DNA from: Micromonospora rubida
Lineage (GTDB): Bacteria; Actinomycetota; Actinomycetes; Mycobacteriales; Micromonosporaceae
Reading direction: 5' to 3'
DNA length: 64,000 bases
Assembly: GCF_009908295.1 (NCBI RefSeq)
Contig: NZ_JAAALO010000010.1
Location: forward strand, 124,001-188,000
The notes beneath the pieces were generated by a model. The model did not search any database. It was not told the DNA's origin and saw only the letters and a list, made by a program, of their open reading frames with translations. Within the stretch, counting starts at the first letter, position 1. Every line of letters begins with the position of its first letter. Below, piece by piece: positions 59,030-64,000 of the stretch. The translations under genes were made by a program, and so were the position numbers.

Positions 59030-60205
59030 TCAGGGCGTGAAGACCGCGCGCAGGCAGCCATCGGCGCGTTCGCGGAACAGGTCGTAGCCGTGTGCGCCCT
59101 GCTCCAGGGGTAGGCGGTGGGTGGCCAGGTGACCGGTGTCGATCTCGCCTCGGGCCATCCGGTCCAGCAGCATCGGGATCCACCGCTGCCCGTGCTGCCG
59201 GGAGCTGCGTACGGTCAGGCCCTTGTGCATCACCGCGCCGAGCGGGAACGTGTCGACGAACCCGGTGAACGTGCCGAGCACGACGACCGTCCCGCCCTTG
59301 CGGCAGGCGTGCACCGCCTCGCGGACCGCGATCGGCCGGTCCGGGACCGCGCCGGCCCGCCCGGCGGCGGCGAACAGGTCGGCCAGCGACCGGGATCCCG
59401 TGCCGTCCCAGGCCATCCCGACCGCCTCCACGCAGACGTCCGGGCCCCGCCCGCCGCTGCGTTCGCGCAGCTCGGCCACGACGTCGGTAACCCGGTAGTC
59501 GAGGGTCTCCGCGCCGACGTGCCGCTCGGCCGACCGCAGCCGGTCCGGGTACCGGTCGATCACCACCACCCGGGCCGCGCCGCGCAGCAGGGCGGCCTGC
59601 GCGGTCATCTGGCCCACCGCCCCGGCCCCCCAGACCGCCACCACGTCGCCGGGGCACACCTCGCCCAGCTCGGCGCCGAGCCAGCCGGTCGGCACCGCGT
59701 CGGACGCGAAGACGGCCCGGTCGTCGTCCACCGGGTCGGGCACGGCGAACGCCCCGACGTCGGCGTACGGCACCCGGACATACTCGGCGTGGCTGCCGGC
59801 GAAGCCCCCGGCCGAGCGGGGCTGGCCGTAGCAGCCGCCGACGGGCTGCCCCCACGCCTGCTCGGCGACGGCCGTCCCGGTGCTGCCGTTGTCGCAGCAG
59901 GCGTACCGGCCCTGCCGGCAGTACCAGCAGCTCCCGCAGGACACGACGGCGCAGACCACCACCCGGTCGCCGACCCGGTGCCGGCGCACCCCGGGGCCCA
60001 CCTCGACCACGTCGCCGAGGAACTCGTGACCGAGCACGTCGCCGACGGTGAGGCTCGGCCCCCGGCCGCCGAGCAGCGGCAGGTCCGCCCCGCAGGTGGA
60101 GCTGCGCCGCACCCGGACGATCGCGTCCGAGGAGTTGCGCAGCTCCGGGTCGGGCACCTCGCGCACCCCGAGGCCGTCCGCGCCGAGCCAGCAGAGCGCC
60201 CTCAT
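59030..60205 (-). CDS. Zinc-dependent alcohol dehydrogenase (MDR family)
   Basis: 391 residues. Catalytic zinc ligands: STCGADLPLL (Cys) and GHEFLGDVVEVG (His-Glu); structural zinc lobe CGSCWYCRQGRYACC; Rossmann motif VAVWGAGAVGQMTAQAALLR; VVVIDRYPDRLRSAERHVGA suggests NAD(H). The layout is that of glutathione-dependent or glutathione-independent formaldehyde dehydrogenase-like proteins, with the insert GGFAGSHAEYVRVPYAD. It oxidises alcohols or aldehydes in the cytoplasm. Its start overlaps the stop of the upstream small gene (ATGA), so the two are co-translated. Confidence 0.93.
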   Translation of the reverse strand: MRALCWLGADGLGVREVPDPELRNSSDAIVRVRRSSTCGADLPLLGGRGPSLTVGDVLGHEFLGDVVEVGPGVRRHRVGDRVVVCAVVSCGSCWYCRQGRYACCDNGSTGTAVAEQAWGQPVGGCYGQPRSAGGFAGSHAEYVRVPYADVGAFAVPDPVDDDRAVFASDAVPTGWLGAELGEVCPGDVVAVWGAGAVGQMTAQAALLRGAARVVVIDRYPDRLRSAERHVGAETLDYRVTDVVAELRERSGGRGPDVCVEAVGMAWDGTGSRSLADLFAAAGRAGAVPDRPIAVREAVHACRKGGTVVVLGTFTGFVDTFPLGAVMHKGLTVRSSRQHGQRWIPMLLDRMARGEIDTGHLATHRLPLEQGAHGYDLFRERADGCLRAVFTP

Positions 60206-60660
60206 CCGCGCGCCGGCCCGTCCAGCGGGGAGCGGTCCGGGCGGAGCAGCTCACCGGTCTCGGCGAGCTGCTTGACCTGCCGCAGGGTCTCCCGGATCAG
60301 CAGCCCGGGGTCGTCCCCGACCAGGTGGGCGGCCGGCCCGGTGAGCGGGCCGCCGCCGGCCGACCGGGCGGCCAGCTCGGTGCCCCGCCCGCCGGGCGCC
60401 GGGCGCAGCGCCACGTCCACCCCGTCGCCGAGGCGGCGTAGCGGCTCGGGTCGTCGCCCGCCCGGCAGCACCCGCTCCGGCGGCCGGTCGACGGTCACCA
60501 CCTGCCAGCGGTCCCCCCGGTCGGGGCCCGCCGTCCGGGACCGGTTCGCGCGCCCGGGTCCGCGCAGCGCCCGCGCCGCCGTCACCGCGGCCACCGCGCC
60601 GGCCGCCATCGCCCCGGCGGTACGGGCCACCGCCCGCGCCCCCCGCGTCCCGCTCCCCAT
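60202..60660 (-). CDS. Small SRPBCC/cyclase-like protein coupled to the alcohol dehydrogenase
   Basis: 152 residues from the ATG at 60660. A hydrophobic N-terminal segment (ARTAGAMAAGAVAAVTAARA) is followed by DRWQVVTVDRPPERVLPGGR, PLRRLGDGVDVALRPAPGGR-GTELAARS, a pattern seen in polyketide-cyclase/SRPBCC-like proteins, and a C-terminal helix IRETLRQVKQLAETGELLRP. The stop overlaps the dehydrogenase start (ATGA). It may bind a hydrophobic substrate for its partner; the family assignment is tentative. Confidence 0.68.
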   Translation of the reverse strand: MGSGTRGARAVARTAGAMAAGAVAAVTAARALRGPGRANRSRTAGPDRGDRWQVVTVDRPPERVLPGGRRPEPLRRLGDGVDVALRPAPGGRGTELAARSAGGGPLTGPAAHLVGDDPGLLIRETLRQVKQLAETGELLRPDRSPLDGPARG

Positions 60661-60894
60661 CCGTCCCACCCACCCCTCGTCGTCGCGGCCCTCGTCGGCC
60701 GGCGGGCGCCCGGGCACCCACCTTCGAGCTGCTGCGGACCTGGGCGGCGGACAGGCGGCCGGCCCCCGCGTGCCCCCACGGTGGCCGCCGGCCGGGTGAA
60801 GCGGGTTCCCCCCGAAGGGGTGAACCGGCCGGGGCGGGGTAACCGCCCGCCGCACGACCTGGGGAAGTGGACGCGTCCGTGGGGGTGGGGCCGG

Positions 60895-63876
60895 ATGCCG
60901 CAGCACGACTGGGACGCCACGGCCGTGGCCGCCGCGAGCGCCGGGCCGGGGGCCTACGACGGGGACGCCGGGCCGGGGGCCTACGACGGGGATGCGGTCC
61001 CGGGTCCCGCCGCCGGGAGCCCCGGGGCGGGCGGACCGCCGCCGCTGTTGGCGTCCCGGCTGACCCCGACCCCGCTGGCCGAGCCGGTGCTGGTCCGCCC
61101 CCGGCTGCTGCGCCGGCTGGACGAGGGGACGGCCGGCCCGGTCACCCTGGTCTCCGGCCCGGCCGGCTGGGGAAAGACCACTCTGCTCGGCTCCTGGGCC
61201 CGCACGGTCGAGTCGCCCCCGGCGTGGGTGACGGTCGAGGCGGGCGACACGGGGGCGCGGCTCTGGTCGTACCTGGCGGCGGCGCTGCACGGGGCTACCG
61301 GCCGGCGGCCCGACCCGGCGCAGCCGCCCCCGCCCGCCCCGCCCCCGGCCGACGCGCCGCCCCGCCCGGACCAGCTCGAACTGCTGGCCGCCACGCTCGC
61401 CGCCCGGGAGCGCCCGGTGCTGCTCGTCCTGGACGACCTGCACCGGATCGCCGACCCGGCGGCGCTGACCGGGCTGGAGTTCCTGCTCCGCCACGCGGGT
61501 CAGCGGCTGCGCCTGCTGGTCGGGGCGCGCACCGACCTGCCGCCGGGCCTGCACCGCCTGCGCCTGGCCGGGGAACTGACCACCGTCGGCCCCGACGAGT
61601 TGGCCTTCACCGACGACGAGGTGGCGGACCTGCTCACCGCGCACGGCGTGTACCTGCCGGCGGCGGCGGTGCCCCGGCTACGGGAGCGCACCGCCGGCTG
61701 GGCGGCCGGGCTGCGGCTCGCCGCGCTGGCCGTGCGGGACCGGCCGGACCCGGTGCGCTGGCTGGAGCAGTTCGGCGGGGACCAGCCGGACGTCGCCGGC
61801 TACCTGCGCGAGGAGGTGCTCGACCCGCTCGACGGGGCGGCCCGGGACCGCCTGCGTCGGGGCGCGGTGGCCGACGCGTTCCGCGCCGACCTGGTCGACG
61901 CGCTGACCGGCGGCCCCGGTGCCGAGCCGGTGCTCGCCGCGCTGGCCGCGACCGGGGGATTCGTGCGCCGCGACGGCAACCGGCCGCCCTGGTACCGCTG
62001 CCACCCCCTGCTGGCCGACCTGCTCCGGGCCGAGCTGGCCGGGCTGCCCGCCGAGGAGCTGCGCGAGCTGCACCTGCGGGCGGCCGGCTGGTATGCCGGG
62101 CACGGGCGCCCCGCCGAGGCGCTGCGGCACGACCTCGCCGCCGGCCACTGGGACCGGGCGACCGAGCTGCTGGTCACCCGCTGGCCGGAGCTGGTCCCGT
62201 ACGACCGGGAGGGCTTCGGCGGGCCGCCGCCGGCCGCGCCGCCGGAGGAGGCGGTCCGGCGGGACCCGGAGCTGGGCCTCGCCGCCGCCGCCGAGCGGGC
62301 CCACGCCGGCGATCCGGACGCCGCCGCCGCGCAGCTCCACCGGGCCGCCGCTCACGCCCGGTCGCTGCCCGTGCCGCGCCGGGACCGGTTCCGTCGGCTG
62401 GCCACCGCGCTGGAGGTCACCCTGGCCCGGCTGGCCGGCGACCACGACGAGGTACGCCGAGCGGCGCACCGGCTGCTCGCCACGCGTACCCCCGGGGGGT
62501 CGGCGGACGACCCGCGCACCGGCGCGGCCGACGACGCCGACGTGCGGGCGACGGCCGGCGCGGCGCTCGGCCTGGCCGCGCTCGCCGACGGCGACCTGCG
62601 CGGCGCGGCGGCCGAGTTCGGGCCGGCGCTGGCGGCGGCCCGGGAGGGCGGGCGGCCCCGCACCGAACTGCTCTGCGCGAGCCGGTCGGCCCTGCTGCAC
62701 GCGGCCCTCGGCGAGCTGCGGGCGGCCGAGCGGACCGCCCGGGCGGCGTTGGCCCTGCCGGCCTGCCAGGGCTGGTCATGCCGGGTCGACTGTGCGCACG
62801 GGCACCTGGCGCTGGCCCTGGTGGCGCTGCACCGGGACCAGCCCGACGAGGCGGCGGCGCACCTGGCGCTGGCCGCCCCGGCCGCCGACGGCGACGCCTT
62901 GGGCACCCCTGGCACCTCCCGCGACCCCGGCACCTTTAGCGACCCCCGGGCCTCCGGCGATCCCGGCAGCCCTCGTGACCGTGGCGACTTCGACAACGTC
63001 GGGGAGCCGTCGGTCGCGGCGCTCGCCGCGCTGTGCCGGGCGGAGCTGCTGAGTGACCGGGGTGACCCGGCCGCCGGCCTGCGCCTGCTCGCGGCGGCGC
63101 GGGACCGCCTCGGCGGGGCCGGGGAGGGGGCAGCCCGGGAGGGAGCAGCCGGGGAGGGGGCGGTCGGGGAGCCGTCGGTCGGGGTGCGGGAGCTCGTCGG
63201 CTGGCTGCTGGCCGCCGAGGCGGAGCTGCGGGCCGCCCACGGCGACCTGGGCGCCGCCCGGGGGCTGTTCGCCGACGGGCTGCGCCACCCGGGCGGGCCG
63301 GCGCCGGCGCTGGCGGTGGCCCTGGCCCGGATCGAGCTGCGCGCCGGGGACGCGCGCGCCGCCGGGTACGCCCTGCCGGACTGGGACGGCCCCGACGCCG
63401 CCGCCTGGCCGCTGTCCGTACGCCTCGACGCGGGGGTGCTCGCCGCGCTGCTGGCCCGGCGGGCCGGCGACGAGCGGCGGGCCGGGCGGCTGCTGGAGCG
63501 GGCGCTGGAGCTGGCCGAACCGGACGGGTACCGGCGGGTCTTCACCCGGGCCGAGCCGGGGGCGCGGGACCTGCTCGCCGCGCACCTGGACTCCGGTACG
63601 GCGTACTGGCCGACGGTCAGCGACCTGGTTCGCGCCCAGGAGTCGGCTGACCGTCCGGACCCGGCGTCGGGGCGGGCGCTGGAGGAGCCGCTCACCGAGC
63701 GGGAGCTGACCATCCTGCGGTACCTGCAGAGCATCCTGTCCAACGTGGAGATCGCCGGCGAGCTGTCGCTGTCGGTCAACACGGTCAAGACGCACGTGCG
63801 CAACATCTACCGCAAGCTGGACGCCACCCGCCGCCGGGAGGCCGTCCGCCGGGCCCGGGAGTTGCACCTGATCTGA
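60895..63876 (+). CDS. Large ATP-binding LuxR family regulator (MalT/LAL type)
   Basis: 993 residues from the ATG at 60895 (GGGTGGGG ahead); earlier in-frame starts extend into GC-rich leader. After a ~40-residue Gly/Asp/Pro-rich start with two GPGAYDGDA repeats, LLASRLTPTPLAEPVLVRPR opens the STAND ATPase: Walker A SGPAGWGKTTLLGSW and Walker B VLLVLDDLHRIADP. A winged helix and long TPR-like superhelix (about 330-920) follow, then a GerE HTH at the C-terminus: LTERELTILRYLQSILSNVE..VNTVKTHVRNIYRKLDAT. Such regulators use ATP and an inducer to activate catabolic or antibiotic genes. Inducer and targets unknown. Confidence 0.93.
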   Translation: MPQHDWDATAVAAASAGPGAYDGDAGPGAYDGDAVPGPAAGSPGAGGPPPLLASRLTPTPLAEPVLVRPRLLRRLDEGTAGPVTLVSGPAGWGKTTLLGSWARTVESPPAWVTVEAGDTGARLWSYLAAALHGATGRRPDPAQPPPPAPPPADAPPRPDQLELLAATLAARERPVLLVLDDLHRIADPAALTGLEFLLRHAGQRLRLLVGARTDLPPGLHRLRLAGELTTVGPDELAFTDDEVADLLTAHGVYLPAAAVPRLRERTAGWAAGLRLAALAVRDRPDPVRWLEQFGGDQPDVAGYLREEVLDPLDGAARDRLRRGAVADAFRADLVDALTGGPGAEPVLAALAATGGFVRRDGNRPPWYRCHPLLADLLRAELAGLPAEELRELHLRAAGWYAGHGRPAEALRHDLAAGHWDRATELLVTRWPELVPYDREGFGGPPPAAPPEEAVRRDPELGLAAAAERAHAGDPDAAAAQLHRAAAHARSLPVPRRDRFRRLATALEVTLARLAGDHDEVRRAAHRLLATRTPGGSADDPRTGAADDADVRATAGAALGLAALADGDLRGAAAEFGPALAAAREGGRPRTELLCASRSALLHAALGELRAAERTARAALALPACQGWSCRVDCAHGHLALALVALHRDQPDEAAAHLALAAPAADGDALGTPGTSRDPGTFSDPRASGDPGSPRDRGDFDNVGEPSVAALAALCRAELLSDRGDPAAGLRLLAAARDRLGGAGEGAAREGAAGEGAVGEPSVGVRELVGWLLAAEAELRAAHGDLGAARGLFADGLRHPGGPAPALAVALARIELRAGDARAAGYALPDWDGPDAAAWPLSVRLDAGVLAALLARRAGDERRAGRLLERALELAEPDGYRRVFTRAEPGARDLLAAHLDSGTAYWPTVSDLVRAQESADRPDPASGRALEEPLTERELTILRYLQSILSNVEIAGELSLSVNTVKTHVRNIYRKLDATRRREAVRRARELHLI

Positions 63877-63912
63877 GCCTCGCGGGGCCGGTGTCGTGGG
63901 CCTCCGCGAGGC
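63877..63912. terminator. Hairpin terminator between convergent genes
   Basis: A perfect 9-bp stem GCCTCGCGG (63877-63885) and CCGCGAGGC (63904-63912) starts directly after the stop of the LuxR regulator; the partial gene on the other strand ends at 63934. Confidence 0.7.
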
Positions 63913-63933
63913 GTGGACTCGGGGTGCGGGTTG

Positions 63934-64000
63934 CTATGGGCGTCGCGCCAGCCATACCGTCCGGGTCGCCCGGACGATGAGGTCGTCGCGGTCGAGGACG
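63934..64000 (-). CDS. C-terminal end of an unidentified gene (runs off the window)
   Basis: A TAG at 63936-63934 closes a minus-strand frame reading VLDRDDLIVRATRTVWLARR-P to the window edge. Only about 21 residues are visible, too few for a family call. The adjacent terminator supports a real gene end here. Confidence 0.45.
   Translation of the reverse strand, partial: VLDRDDLIVRATRTVWLARRP

Overview
The window is high-GC actinobacterial chromosome (about 70% G+C by eye). The gene content suggests Micromonosporaceae, most likely Micromonospora or a close relative: XRE/DUF397 pairs, a DUF1906 secreted protein, an F420-type luciferase-like oxidoreductase, many GTG starts, many 4-bp ATGA/GTGA overlaps, and perfect GC-rich hairpin terminators. 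The genus is inference; no rRNA or ribosomal protein gene is present to fix it.

Layout. 1-7.5 kb is ordinary chromosome: the end of a sugar isomerase-like gene, tRNA-Asn and a CAT-anticodon tRNA, a divergent MarR/quinone-oxidoreductase pair with three copies of one operator, an AraC/DJ-1 regulator, a rhodanese, an esterase and a membrane acyltransferase whose 5' end looks frameshifted. 7.8-15.3 kb is a decayed accessory patch: DUF397 and XRE-regulator remnants flank a membrane-anchored Nudix gene; then come a truncated TPR gene, an Abi-family HEPN gene preceded by a strikingly regular three-stem RNA element, an intact XRE/TPR regulator coupled to a 48-residue membrane/zinc-ribbon protein, and a GntR gene followed by a broken second GntR gene, a GNAT acetyltransferase and a small ORF. 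16-21 kb holds a secreted DUF1906 protein and a coupled three-gene membrane operon of unknown role. 21.4-26.5 kb is a tight operon of a PD-(D/E)XK-like nuclease, a double winged-helix protein and a 1083-residue protein with two separate P-loop ATPases, the second HerA-like; it is the best candidate here for an undescribed defence or DNA-processing system.

26.7-37.5 kb is housekeeping or secondary metabolism: a flavin monooxygenase/acyl-CoA dehydrogenase-like enzyme, a NarL-type two-component pair, a luciferase-like oxidoreductase, a D-x-D-x-D-G repeat protein, an alditol-oxidase-like enzyme, a site-2 protease with CBS domains and a prolyl oligopeptidase. 37.9-48.2 kb is an insertion-sequence island. 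A DUF6082 gene is cut by an IS66-type element, which is itself cut by an IS1380 element. An SDR-MFS-TetR cassette follows, then a full-length second IS66 copy in the same orientation, then an IS630 element abutting a DUF397 gene and a decapitated DUF5753 regulator. Both IS66 copies share the same in-frame TAG in the transposase.

48.2-64 kb returns to stable chromosome: a DivIVA-like protein, an ABC-2 exporter with its own sensor kinase and LuxR regulator (palindrome upstream), an L,D-transpeptidase, serS with a 22-bp perfect palindrome downstream, an unusual MerR-sliding-clamp fusion, a TetR/acyltransferase divergent pair with a perfect operator palindrome on the promoter, a saccharopine-dehydrogenase-like reductase, a zinc alcohol dehydrogenase coupled to a small SRPBCC-like protein, and a large MalT-like LuxR regulator. 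No CRISPR array, integrase, rRNA or origin was seen.
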